A DNA stretch of 64,000 nt from Butyricicoccus sp. OM04-18BH (GTDB lineage Bacteria > Bacillota > Clostridia > Oscillospirales > Butyricicoccaceae): NCBI RefSeq assembly GCF_003481705.1, contig NZ_QULN01000002.1:399396-463395 (forward strand), read 5' to 3'. The notes beneath the pieces were generated by a model that was not told the DNA's origin, searched no databases, and saw only the letters and a program-made list of their open reading frames with translations. A program made the translations under genes and the position numbers. Every line of letters starts with the position of its first letter. The first letter of the stretch is position 1. Of this stretch, positions 52,048 to 59,911 are shown piece by piece.

Positions 52048-52353
52048 ATGGATAGAATCTTTATGGACGAGTATTACGAGCATCTGAGAGCTGACAATAT
52101 CGAGGCATTTTCCAAGGAAAGGAACGACGAATATGTTGGCAGAGCTGAGGAATACAAAGCAGCAAAGTCGGCATTGCTTGAAGGATTGGGACTTGAGCAT
52201 TTGTTTGACCATAGCCATGAACTGACTCCGAAAGAGAAAGAAATATGGATGCTGTTCGATAGGGTTGATGTAGCAGAGCTTCTTGCAAGGGATGCTTTTG
52301 CCAAGGGTGCTTATATGCTCGGCGCTGAGGATAGAGAGATTATGCTGAAATAA
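52048..52353 (+). CDS. small conserved protein at the right end of element A
   Basis: About 101 aa, acidic and helical (MDEYYEHLRADNIEAF; LFDRVDVAELLARDAFAKGA). ATG 52048 follows GGAGG by about 8 nt. No family recognised. It is the last gene before attR; the remaining 52389-52749 has only hairpins and CCCGAT-GTCGT-ATCGGG (52729-52745) next to the core. Confidence 0.7.
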   Translation: MDRIFMDEYYEHLRADNIEAFSKERNDEYVGRAEEYKAAKSALLEGLGLEHLFDHSHELTPKEKEIWMLFDRVDVAELLARDAFAKGAYMLGAEDREIMLK

Positions 52354-52357
52354 AAAA

Positions 52358-52388
52358 AGACCTGCTTCGGCGGGTCTAAATTACATAG
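52358..52388 (+). terminator. TTCG hairpin followed by TTACATAG
   Basis: AGACCTGC-TTCG-GCGGGTCT (52358-52377) then AAATTACATAG. Confidence 0.6.
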
Positions 52389-52504
52389 AATCATTGAGTC
52401 TGAAAAACCTTTGAAATTCTTAATAATTCTGGTTGAAAAATTCATTTTGAAATGATATATAAAACAGACTGAAATCTGTGTCTAAGGACACCCGCACCCT
52501 CACA

Positions 52505-52554
52505 CGAGAATGAATAGGATTTCCTATCATTTCGCATCACGAGAAGTTACATAG
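52505..52554 (+). repeat. hairpin followed by GTTACATAG
   Basis: Imperfect stem 52505-52533 (ATAGGA/TCCTAT core), then 12 nt and GTTACATAG (52546-52554). Ninth copy of the hairpin/TACATAG combination; no gene follows it. Confidence 0.4.
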
Positions 52555-52749
52555 TGACATTTACTTGCACTTGCAACGTCCACCAAAAATCGAAAGACTT
52601 GCTAATTTCGAGCCAATCGGACGGTGTAAAATCCCTCTGAATTAGCTATCACAGCGTAGTATCAGATGGGATTTGAAATGCTGAAAAACCTTGTATTTCC
52701 AAGCATTTTTAAGCATTAGATGCCACTTCCCGATGTCGTATCGGGTCTA

Positions 52750-52794
52750 CTCCTAAGCGGTAGGTCGGGTGTTCGAATCACCTCGGGAACGCCA
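52750..52794 (+). pseudogene. tRNA-Arg(CCU) 3' half: attR of element A
   Basis: Starts at the CTCCTAAG core and continues with anticodon stem GCGGT, T arm GGGTG-TTCGAAT-CACCT, acceptor CGGGAAC, G and CCA. It pairs with the 5' half at 6514-6553 and not with the intact tRNA at 6639, whose acceptor differs. Confidence 0.9.
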
Positions 52795-52801
52795 AAAACT
52801 C

Positions 52802-52844
52802 CGCCGGAAAACCCAGTAAAATCAAGGGTTTCCGGCGTTTTTTC
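52802..52844 (+). terminator. terminator after the tRNA 3' half
   Basis: CGCCGGAAAACCC (52802-52814) pairs with GGGTTTCCGGCG (52826-52837), then TTTTTT. Counterpart of the terminator at 6725. Confidence 0.85.
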
Positions 52845-52888
52845 ATTTTTACGGAAAAAGTGAAAAATCGTAAAATTCACAGATTTTC

Positions 52889-53048
52889 ATTAGCAAAATC
52901 TCCGTCAGCTAATGGAAATTAGGACGAATGTCGTCCGCCTTTCAGGTGAACGACTTGCTAATAAAAATTAGCAGGATTTTCGCTATTTTGCTAATGAAAA
53001 TGCCCTCTCTGCTAATGGCAGAAAAATTCGAGCAAAATTCCTGCTAAT
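52889..53048. repeat. GCTAAT iteron array, second copy
   Basis: GCTAAT or its inverse at 52889, 52908, 52957, 52967, 52990, 53011 and 53043. Spacing of the last three (21 and 32 bp) and the block TTGCTAATGAAAATGCCC match the array at 6908. It is the left-end module of the older ICE that element A interrupted. Confidence 0.65.
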
Positions 53049-53164
53049 GAATAAGGCGTTCGTTACCCTGTTAATTCGTTCATTTAGGGGTGGTCAAGCG
53101 ACAATCGCACACTACTTCTATGCCATTTCTTATTATATAATTGCGGTAACAGGAGGTGGTTGTT

Positions 53165-53344
53165 TTGAAAGAACAAAAATATCATTTATACCTTTCCAAG
53201 GACGAATACAGCGAAGTGCTGCAATCACTTATCCGTTTGAAGAACAGCCTGATAGCACAAGGCAGATACACGGACGCAGCAGATGATATTATTTGCAAGG
53301 TGCTTTCAGCCAAGAAAAGAAAGTTCAAAATCAAATATATCTGA
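53165..53344 (+). CDS. small conserved ICE protein
   Basis: Fifty-nine residues, basic: KEQKYHLYLSKDEYSEVLQS, DIICKVLSAKKRKFKIKYI. TTG 53165 lies 8 nt after GGAGG (53152-53156). This type of protein is common as a first gene in related elements; function unknown. A longer overlapping frame from 53047 is not supported by a ribosome site. Confidence 0.7.
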   Translation: MKEQKYHLYLSKDEYSEVLQSLIRLKNSLIAQGRYTDAADDIICKVLSAKKRKFKIKYI

Positions 53345-53352
53345 ACACGAAT

Positions 53353-53384
53353 AAAGACCGCCTACACTTTTGTAAGCGGTCTTT
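53353..53384. terminator. bidirectional terminator
   Basis: AAAGACCGC (53353-53361) and GCGGTCTTT (53376-53384), between convergent genes. Confidence 0.8.
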
Positions 53385-53419
53385 GCTAATTTAGAGTAAG
53401 TTAGACAAACTGGAATTTA

Positions 53420-53641
53420 TTAGGCAAACAGAATAAGTGCAACACCTGTGATAAGCAGAACTATACCAACAACAAACTCTATCATTCCCACTTTCTTTGC
53501 GTATTCTTCTTTCTTCCGACCGGCTTTGAAATCCGCCTCAAAACCGTTGATAAGATTGTATTTCTTTTTAAAGTAAATGAAGTATCCAAACAGAAGGAAT
53601 GCCAATCCCAGAACTACAGCCAATACCTTTAGGAATATCAT
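53420..53641 (-). CDS. DUF3784-type small membrane protein
   Basis: Seventy-three residues with two transmembrane helices (about 3-22 and 51-71) and a polar loop KKKYNLINGFEADFKAGRKK between them, the pattern of DUF3784 proteins. Only minus-strand gene in the remnant; function unknown. Confidence 0.7.
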   Translation of the reverse strand: MIFLKVLAVVLGLAFLLFGYFIYFKKKYNLINGFEADFKAGRKKEEYAKKVGMIEFVVGIVLLITGVALILFA

Positions 53642-53879
53642 ATAAACACCTCCACAAAAAATTCAAATTTGTCTTTCTCTTAATTTCCTATTATACACCA
53701 AAATTATGAATATTTCTACCCGCCGTCTATTGACCTCAATTAAGAGGAAAGTAGGTGGCTTTTTTTGTTAGCAAAAAAATTTTCAAGAAATTTTGAAAAA
53801 ACACCCCCCAAAAACGCTCTCCCATTTCAAACAAGTGAAGGGGTTAATTCCGAGCCACGAAAAGGTCAGCCCTTTCACT

Positions 53880-54089
53880 TGTATTTTGACAACTGAATAA
53901 ACCATTCACTAAGACTTTAATTCTGATGATTTTAGCCACCTTATCGGGTACGCCGTGACTTCTGCATTGCAGAACAGCGAGAACTCCCGGTATAGGTAAC
54001 AGGTTGCCCCTGTTACGGCGATGACAGTCAGAAGGATAATGATACTTCTCTACGGAGCTGGCGGAGTACCCGGCAGAGGTGAAATTCCA
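53880..54089 (+). ncRNA. putative structured RNA, copy 2 (truncated)
   Basis: Homologous to 48770-49112. Shared landmarks: TTGACAACTGAATA (TTGAAAACTGAATA in copy 1), GGTACGCCG, a TTGCC-loop hairpin GTAACAGG/CCTGTTAC (53996-54016), and GATACTTCTCTACGGAGCTG to GGCAGAGGT. The homology stops at about 54089, where a deletion joins it to helicase coding sequence. The preceding 53642-53879 has no gene. Confidence 0.55.
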
Positions 54090-54935
54090 AAGTTCGCCAG
54101 TCAGATTATGACGAGCAAATCCCCGGTGCGTTCTGCCGAGGATATTGATGAAACCGCCCTTTCCTATGCAGAGATTAAAATGCTTGCCACCGGCAACCCG
54201 TATATTAAGGAGAAGATGGATTTGGACATTCAAGTTCAAAAGCTGAAGCTCTTAAAATCCAACTTTCTATCTGAAAAATACGCTTTGGAAGATAAGATAA
54301 TCAAATATTATCCGCAGCGAATTACAGCTTTGGAAAACCGTATTGAAGGATTGAAGCAAGATGTAGAAACTGCGAAACAGCACCCGAAACCAACGGACGA
54401 CCGATTTGTCGGTATGGAGGTTAAGGGTGTTTTTTATTCCGAAAAAGCCGACGCCGGTAAAGCAATCATTGAAGCCTGCAAGCAGATGAACAGCCCCGAC
54501 CCTATTCCTCTCGGCAAGTACCGAGGGTTTGAAACGGAACTGCTTTTTAATACCGCAGAGCGAAATTATGAGGTTCGACTGAAAGGTGCGACAAGCAGAA
54601 ATGTTCCTCTCGGTGATGACGCACACGGCAATATTATCCGTCTTGATAACGGCATTGAGAGATTTGCCGAGAGCTTGTCGCTTGCGGAAAATGACCTTGA
54701 GAACACCACAAATCAGTTGGAAACCGCAAAGAAAGAAGTCCAAAAACCGTTTATCCAAGAGGAAGAACTAATCTTGAACGAGGTGAAGAAAGGCGATCTT
54801 GAACGGGTCACCTTCCGGAATGAGCAGCTGCGAAGATTTTTTCCGCGATCCTACACCGCGCAGCAGATGCAGGACACCATCATCAAACTGCTCGATCAGT
54901 GGCAGAAAAAGAAATCCCGCGAACACGAACGATAA
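54090..54935 (+). pseudogene. chimeric remnant: methylase-helicase tail fused to ParB tail
   Basis: From 54090 the frame encodes the C-terminus of a giant methylase-helicase (KFASQIMTSKSPVRS..., matching the 34.15-34.85 kb part of the element A gene). Near 54772 it switches without a stop to the C-terminus of a ParB (LNEVKKGDLERVTFRNEQLR to WQKKKSREHER). Two separate deletions must have made it. The start is within the structured RNA and no good initiation site is seen, so it is probably inert. Confidence 0.8.
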
Positions 54936-54947
54936 ACACTATACCGC

Positions 54948-54982
54948 AAAGGGCTCTCCGAATATTTTGGGGAGTCCTTTTA
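54948..54982 (+). terminator. terminator after the chimeric remnant
   Basis: AAAGGGCTCTCC pairs with GGGGAGTCCTTTT around an AT-rich loop. Confidence 0.65.
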
Positions 54983-55005
54983 TTATCAGAAAGGGCTGAA
55001 TTTAT

Positions 55006-56388
55006 ATGAATTTCCATGAATTTACGACACAGGTTATTTCTGAGATGCGCCGCCGCTTTCCCGGCTGCGACATCCAGCTTCAGGAGGTCCCCAAGCTGCA
55101 GGGCGAGTCCTACACCGGCATGGCCATTCATCCGAGCGGCGGTGACATCGCGTTGACCATGAATCTGGAAGCGCTGTTCGACAGGTTCCGCAATGATCTC
55201 TATCTCGGAAATACGATGAAGGCGATCGCGCGCGAAATCAAGGAAGCGGTCGCCCAGATGCCGCAGTTTGACACGGAAGCGCTCACGAATTACGAGCGCA
55301 TGAAGGAAAAGCTGACTCTCCAGCTGGTGCCTGCCGCTAAAAACAAGGACCTGCTTGCTGATATTCCGCACAGGAACATCGAGGATATGGCGCTTGTTTA
55401 CCGCTTTGACATGGGCCATAACGAGCGTACTTCTTCCAGCATTCTCGTTACGAATAAGATGCTGAACGCCTACGGCATTTCCGCCGCGCAGCTGCACGAT
55501 GATGCTCTGGAGGCGGCATCTCACAGCTGTCCGGCAACGCTTCGCAACATGAATGAAGTGATTCGCAACATGCCCGGGCAGACAGACCCGTCTCCCATGT
55601 GGGTTGCAAGCATCGAGAACGGTCAGAACGGCGCGTGTGTTATTCAGTATCCGCATTTTCTGGACGACGCAGCAGAAACGCTGGGCGGCAGCTTCTACGT
55701 TCTCCCCTCCTCTATCCACGAGGTTCTGCTTCTTGCCGATGACACCAGTCCGTCACTCAGCGAGTTAGAGAACATGGTCCGCACGATCAATCAAGCTGAG
55801 GTCGCGCCCGAGGAAAGGCTTTCAGATAATGTGTTCCACTATGACTGCGAGTCTCATATTTTCGAAAACGCACGTACCTTTGAAGCGCGTCAGTCGGCTA
55901 TGGAGCAGTCTGTTGCAAACGCAGAGCCGTTCGAGGCTGTGAAGCCCGACACCATGACCGTTCTTCTCGTTCAGCCGAATGCGTACCCCAAGGTGATACA
56001 GATTGGCTCAGCGCTCGAGGACCTGCAGCATGCGGTCGATGGCGACATCGAGGCAGTTTATCCGTTCGAGGACAGCGTGGGCGTAATCTGCAACGAGGAG
56101 GGCAAACTGCGCGGACTTCCGGCAAACCGTGCGCTCCGTGATGAGGGCGGTCATATCTACGATGTGATTGCCGGTTCTTTTCTGGTCGTTGGTCTGGGCG
56201 AGGAGGATTTCTGCTCGCTCTCTGCGGAACAGATTGACAAGTTCGAGGCGCTGTTCCATCAGCCCGAGGCTTTCGTCAGGATGGGCCACAGCATTACGGC
56301 GGTCCCCATTCCCGACAGCGTGCTGCAGGCGCGTGATGAGCACAGGGACGCGCCGAAGCTCACCCATTCCAGCCACGATGACCGCTGA
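55006..56388 (+). CDS. DUF5688 plus DUF3846 protein
   Basis: A 460-aa protein. Residues ~1-300 match DUF5688 (VTNKMLNAYGISAAQLHDDA, SFYVLPSSIHEVLLL), a family of ICE proteins; residues ~320-445 are DUF3846, close to the one at 10722 (LEDLQHAVDGDIEAVYPFED; FLVVGLGEEDFCSLS). GC content is clearly higher than in element A, so this block came from a different ICE lineage. Followed by PcfB as in element A. Confidence 0.85.
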   Translation: MNFHEFTTQVISEMRRRFPGCDIQLQEVPKLQGESYTGMAIHPSGGDIALTMNLEALFDRFRNDLYLGNTMKAIAREIKEAVAQMPQFDTEALTNYERMKEKLTLQLVPAAKNKDLLADIPHRNIEDMALVYRFDMGHNERTSSSILVTNKMLNAYGISAAQLHDDALEAASHSCPATLRNMNEVIRNMPGQTDPSPMWVASIENGQNGACVIQYPHFLDDAAETLGGSFYVLPSSIHEVLLLADDTSPSLSELENMVRTINQAEVAPEERLSDNVFHYDCESHIFENARTFEARQSAMEQSVANAEPFEAVKPDTMTVLLVQPNAYPKVIQIGSALEDLQHAVDGDIEAVYPFEDSVGVICNEEGKLRGLPANRALRDEGGHIYDVIAGSFLVVGLGEEDFCSLSAEQIDKFEALFHQPEAFVRMGHSITAVPIPDSVLQARDEHRDAPKLTHSSHDDR

Positions 56389-56418
56389 TGGTACTGACAG
56401 CGAAGGAGGTGATGACTC

Positions 56419-56910
56419 ATGCAGGAGGAGATTGAAAACCGGACGGTGAACCTTGCAATCAGCACGACCAAGCTCACCGCTCGCGGCATTATCCGCCTTG
56501 CCGCAAAGGGACTTGCCTATATCAAACGAAAATCCCGGGAAGCGGCGCTGAAAAACGAAAAGCCGGACGGCAGGCAGACCATTCAGCAGTTGATTGGCCA
56601 AAATCAAGGCGTAACAAATATTGATATTTCGCAGACCGATCTCAAGGGATTCGAGAAATACGCCCGCAAATACGGTGTTGATTACGCCATCACAAAGGAT
56701 AAATCTGTGTTTCCGCCGAAGTATCTGGTATTCTTCAAGGCGCGCGACGCAGATGCCATGACAGCGGCATTCAACGCCTACCCTGCAGAAGTTCTCGCAA
56801 AAAGCAAGCGCCCGAGCACGCTCAGCAAACTCCGCAAGCTGATTGATGCGGTGAAGAGCATCCCGACGAAGGTGACATCCCGTGACAAGCAGAGGGAGCA
56901 GAGCCGATGA
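56419..56910 (+). CDS. PcfB-family (DUF3801) protein, remnant copy
   Basis: A 163-aa intact paralogue of the 11722 gene (ENRTVNLAISTTKLTARGII; QLIGQNQGVTNIDI). GGAGG precedes the ATG. The stop overlaps the start of the truncated coupling protein. Without a transfer apparatus nearby it is unlikely to function in its own element. Confidence 0.85.
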   Translation: MQEEIENRTVNLAISTTKLTARGIIRLAAKGLAYIKRKSREAALKNEKPDGRQTIQQLIGQNQGVTNIDISQTDLKGFEKYARKYGVDYAITKDKSVFPPKYLVFFKARDADAMTAAFNAYPAEVLAKSKRPSTLSKLRKLIDAVKSIPTKVTSRDKQREQSR

Positions 56911-57220
56911 GAATAGATACTGTAAAGCTGAAAAAGCTGCTGCTCAAGGTACTTCCCTACCTTCTGTTTGGTCTGTTCTGCACCCATTTCGGGCAGGCAT
57001 GGCGCATGGCGGATGGCACGAATGCTTCTGAACAGCTGCTGTCGTTTTTTTAAACGGCAGCAGTTGCCTTCCGCAGTCCCCTTCCGAGCCTTCATCCTGT
57101 CGATCTGCTGACAGGACTGCTTTGCGGTGCAGGTCTATGGGCCGCCGTCTATGTCCGTGGAAAGAACGCAAAGCATTTCCGGCACAACATCGAATACGGC
57201 TCTGCCCGCTGGAGTGCATA
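56907..57220 (+). pseudogene. VirD4-like coupling protein, frameshifted and truncated
   Basis: Starts like the 12201 gene (KLLLKVLPYLLFGLFCTHFG, QAWRMADGTNAS) but a run of eight T at about 57046-57053 gives a premature TAA. The homologous sequence continues in another frame (PLPSLHPVDLLTGLLCGAGL; NIEYGSARW) until about 57218, where the serine-recombinase element begins. Inactive. Confidence 0.85.
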
Positions 57221-57268
57221 ATTTTAAGTGTAAATGACACATACATGGACGCACAGGAGGTTATGCAC

Positions 57269-59119
57269 ATGACTGATTATAGCAAAATTACAGCCCTTTA
57301 CTCCCGCCTTTCCGTAGGCGACGAGGACAGGGACGGCGGCGAAAGCAACAGCATACAGAACCAAAAAATATTTTTGGAGAACTATGCCAGAGGGCAGCAC
57401 CTAACCAATATCCGGCACTACATCGACGATGACGAAAGCGGCAGGTTTTTTGACCGTTCCGCCTACTCCCGCATGATGGACGATGTGGAAAACGGGAAAA
57501 TCGGTGTCTGCATTATGAAAGACCTTACCCGCTGGGGGCGCGACTATCTCCAAGTAGGCAACGCGATGGAGATATTCAGACGGAACAATGTGCGTTTTAT
57601 CGCGGTCAACAACGGGATAGACAGCGAGAAGCCCGACACATTGGAGTTTGCGCCCTTTATCAATATCATGTCGGAGTGGTACGCAAAGGACATCAGCAAG
57701 AAAGTGAAAACGGGCATTAAGACCAAAGGCATGAGTGGAAAGCCGATTGTCACCGAAGCCCCTTACGGCTATGTCAAAGACCCGGACAACAAGGATTTTT
57801 GGATAATCGACGAGGAAGCCGCCGAGGTTGTCCGTTTGATTTTCCGTCTGTTTATCGGCGGGAAAAACCGCAACCAAATCGCCGTGCATCTGACACAGGA
57901 GCAAATCCCAACCCCCACTTTCTACATGAAAGACCGAGGGAGGGGAACTTGTAAAAATAAGACGCTCAATGAGGATAACCGCTGCAAGTGGAACAAAGCC
58001 ACCTTGACCCATATCCTCACACGGCAGGAGTATTGCGGCGATGTAGTCAACTTCAAGACTACAAAGCATTTCCGGGATAAACATAACCACTATGTAGACC
58101 GGAGCCAGTGGCACATCACAGAAAATGTGCATGAGCCGATTATCAGCCGCAGCGATTTTGAAACCGTACAGCGGATTTTGGAAAACGCACCCGTCAGACG
58201 CCCCAACGGGGACGGGGAAATCCACCCTCTGTCTGGCTTGCTTTTCTGTAAGGACTGCGGCGCAAAAATGCACATTCGTATAGATTACCGGAACGGCGGC
58301 AAGCGGCATGTTGCTTTTTGCAGCGAGTACCACAAGGGAAAAGCCAAGAACCCCAAATGCCATTCCCCGCACATCATGGACGCGGACTTGCTCATGCAGA
58401 CCATCGCGGAAGTGCTGAAGAAAATCGAGGACTATTCTATCAGCAATCGGGCGGAGTTTGAAGCCTTAGTGAAAAAGAACCTTGCCATGCAGCAGACCAA
58501 CCAGACCAAGAAACAGCAGAAGCGTATCCCGCAAATCACGACGCGCCTTGAACAGATTGACAAGGTGCTGAACAAGCTCTATGAGGACAACGCCCTCGGC
58601 GCGATCTCACAAGACCGCTATGAGCAGATGTCGCAGAAGTATTCAGAAGAATACTACACGCTGAAAGCGGAGCTTGCCACGCTCCAAGAGCAGCTATCCG
58701 CTTATGAGAACGCGGGAGGACGGGCGCAGAAGTTTTTGAAGCTGACGGAACGCCATGCTGCCTTTACCGAGCTTACCCCCGCCATTCTCAACGAGTTTAT
58801 CAGCCGGATTGAAGTGCATGAGCGCGACCAGAAAAGGGCGAGATACGCAATCCAGCACATCAGCATATATTTCAATTATATCGGCAAGTTTGAGAACGAA
58901 GTGACACAGCTTGCAGAGCCGACCGAGCAGGAAATCCAGCAAATGCGGGGGGAAATCGAAGAAGCCAAAAAGGAAAAGAGCCGCGCCTACCACCGGCAGT
59001 ATTCAAGGGAGTACCGGGCGAGAAACCTTGAAAAGCAGCGGGAGTATGACCGCATGAAAGCGCGGGAATACCGGGCAAAGAGAAAGGCGCAGGCAGCCGC
59101 CGCACAGCCCGCACAGTAA
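57269..59119 (+). CDS. large serine recombinase
   Basis: A 616-aa site-specific recombinase. N-terminal catalytic domain with YSRLSVGDEDRDGGESNSIQ (the first Ser is the likely nucleophile) and IMKDLTRWGRDYLQVG; recombinase domain (APYGYVKDPDN); zinc-ribbon with CKDCGAKM and later Cys; long coiled coil; charged tail REYRARNLEKQREYDRMKAR. It matches TndX/TnpX-like resolvases of Clostridium. ATG 57269 follows GGAGG by 8 nt. Confidence 0.93.
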   Translation: MTDYSKITALYSRLSVGDEDRDGGESNSIQNQKIFLENYARGQHLTNIRHYIDDDESGRFFDRSAYSRMMDDVENGKIGVCIMKDLTRWGRDYLQVGNAMEIFRRNNVRFIAVNNGIDSEKPDTLEFAPFINIMSEWYAKDISKKVKTGIKTKGMSGKPIVTEAPYGYVKDPDNKDFWIIDEEAAEVVRLIFRLFIGGKNRNQIAVHLTQEQIPTPTFYMKDRGRGTCKNKTLNEDNRCKWNKATLTHILTRQEYCGDVVNFKTTKHFRDKHNHYVDRSQWHITENVHEPIISRSDFETVQRILENAPVRRPNGDGEIHPLSGLLFCKDCGAKMHIRIDYRNGGKRHVAFCSEYHKGKAKNPKCHSPHIMDADLLMQTIAEVLKKIEDYSISNRAEFEALVKKNLAMQQTNQTKKQQKRIPQITTRLEQIDKVLNKLYEDNALGAISQDRYEQMSQKYSEEYYTLKAELATLQEQLSAYENAGGRAQKFLKLTERHAAFTELTPAILNEFISRIEVHERDQKRARYAIQHISIYFNYIGKFENEVTQLAEPTEQEIQQMRGEIEEAKKEKSRAYHRQYSREYRARNLEKQREYDRMKAREYRAKRKAQAAAAQPAQ

Positions 59120-59198
59120 AACAGAATAACCGTCAACCAAGAGGGATTTTCCGAACTACGGGAAATCCCTCTTTTGCGCCCAAAGAAAGGAGCCGCCT

Positions 59199-59390
59199 AT
59201 GGCAGAACAGACCCCCGACAGCATCATCACGACCCAGAGGAACGGGCAGACCATTGTTGCGGAGTTGTTTTTCAATCACAGCAGCACAGAAACATTCCGC
59301 GACAAGCTGCTCAAACTGGTGCTTGCCGACAGCTCGCGTTTATCCGCGTCTGACGGTCAAGAGCCGGAAAAAACAGAAATCTTGCGATAA
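59199..59390 (+). CDS. tnpW: TnpW-like transposon-encoded small protein
   Basis: Sixty-three residues matching the TnpW pattern (ITTQRNGQTIVAELFFNHSS, TFRDKLLKLVLAD). Common next to serine recombinases and Mob genes in Clostridia elements; function unknown. GGAG precedes the ATG. Confidence 0.75.
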   Translation: MAEQTPDSIITTQRNGQTIVAELFFNHSSTETFRDKLLKLVLADSSRLSASDGQEPEKTEILR

Positions 59391-59523
59391 CAGCCGCCCT
59401 GACGAACCATTCCCTGTCCGGGCGGTTTCTATTTGAAAATCCTCATTTTCCCCAAGTCAAGAGCCGGGAAAAACACCCGAAAAATGCCCCTATTGCGTAA
59501 CAGGGGCGCAGAAAGGAGAGTTT

Positions 59524-59826
59524 ATGAAAACAGGGCTTACCAAGCAGGAAAAGACCACCGATATATGGTTTGACGAGAAAGACACCCTTATCCATATCCG
59601 CACCCACAACACCGCCTTAAAGAAGCGTCTGCTTGCATACAGCCGCCGTTATCCGGCAATCTGCCAGCAGACGGACACAGACCCGGAAACGGGCTGCATG
59701 GAGTTTGATATTGCAAAGGGGCGTTTCTCTTTCCGTCTGACCGCCCCATACAGCAAGGAACGACGGAAAGCCGCCAGCGAAGCGGCAAAAGCTACTGCAA
59801 GCAATCTCCGGCGAAGTGTGATATAA
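59524..59826 (+). CDS. conserved small mobile-element protein
   Basis: A 100-aa protein (TKQEKTTDIWFDEKDTLIHI, RFSFRLTAPYSKERRKAASE). It recurs in this type of element and is sometimes labelled molecular chaperone without evidence. GGAG 7 nt upstream. Function unknown. Confidence 0.7.
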   Translation: MKTGLTKQEKTTDIWFDEKDTLIHIRTHNTALKKRLLAYSRRYPAICQQTDTDPETGCMEFDIAKGRFSFRLTAPYSKERRKAASEAAKATASNLRRSVI

Positions 59827-59831
59827 TTTTT

Positions 59832-59860
59832 TTGAAAAAGTTTGAGATTTGATGTAGTAT
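59832..59860 (+). promoter_or_regulatory. promoter of the sigma-factor gene
   Basis: TTGAAA (59832-59837), 17-bp spacer, TAGTAT (59855-59860), about 50 bp before the sigma gene. Confidence 0.55.
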
Positions 59861-59911
59861 TCGCCGCTAAAACCGTAGTATATAGGTGAAGCCAGAAAGG
59901 AGGCGGTGCGA

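Larger units (their letters stand above)
6554..52757. mobile_element. element A: 46.2-kb Tn1549-like ICE with erm(B)
   Basis: Bounded by CTCCTAAG at 6546-6553 and 52750-52757, inside two complementary tRNA-Arg halves. It contains replication/partition (7.1-10.1 kb), a VirD4/VirB4/VirB6/PrgI-type transfer apparatus with NlpC/P60 hydrolase (11.7-21.4 kb), topoisomerase, methylase-helicase, MobC and relaxase (22.9-37.2 kb), a cargo zone (37.4-46.0 kb), and regulation, excision and integrase genes at the right end (46.2-52.0 kb). All core conjugation genes look intact, so it may still be mobile. The integrase at the right end is the expected catalyst. Confidence 0.85.

Noticed and set aside
6877..53048. 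CRISPR array
   Set aside because: GCTAAT units are 6-bp iterons with 21-33-bp spacing; no longer direct repeats with unique spacers and no cas genes were seen.
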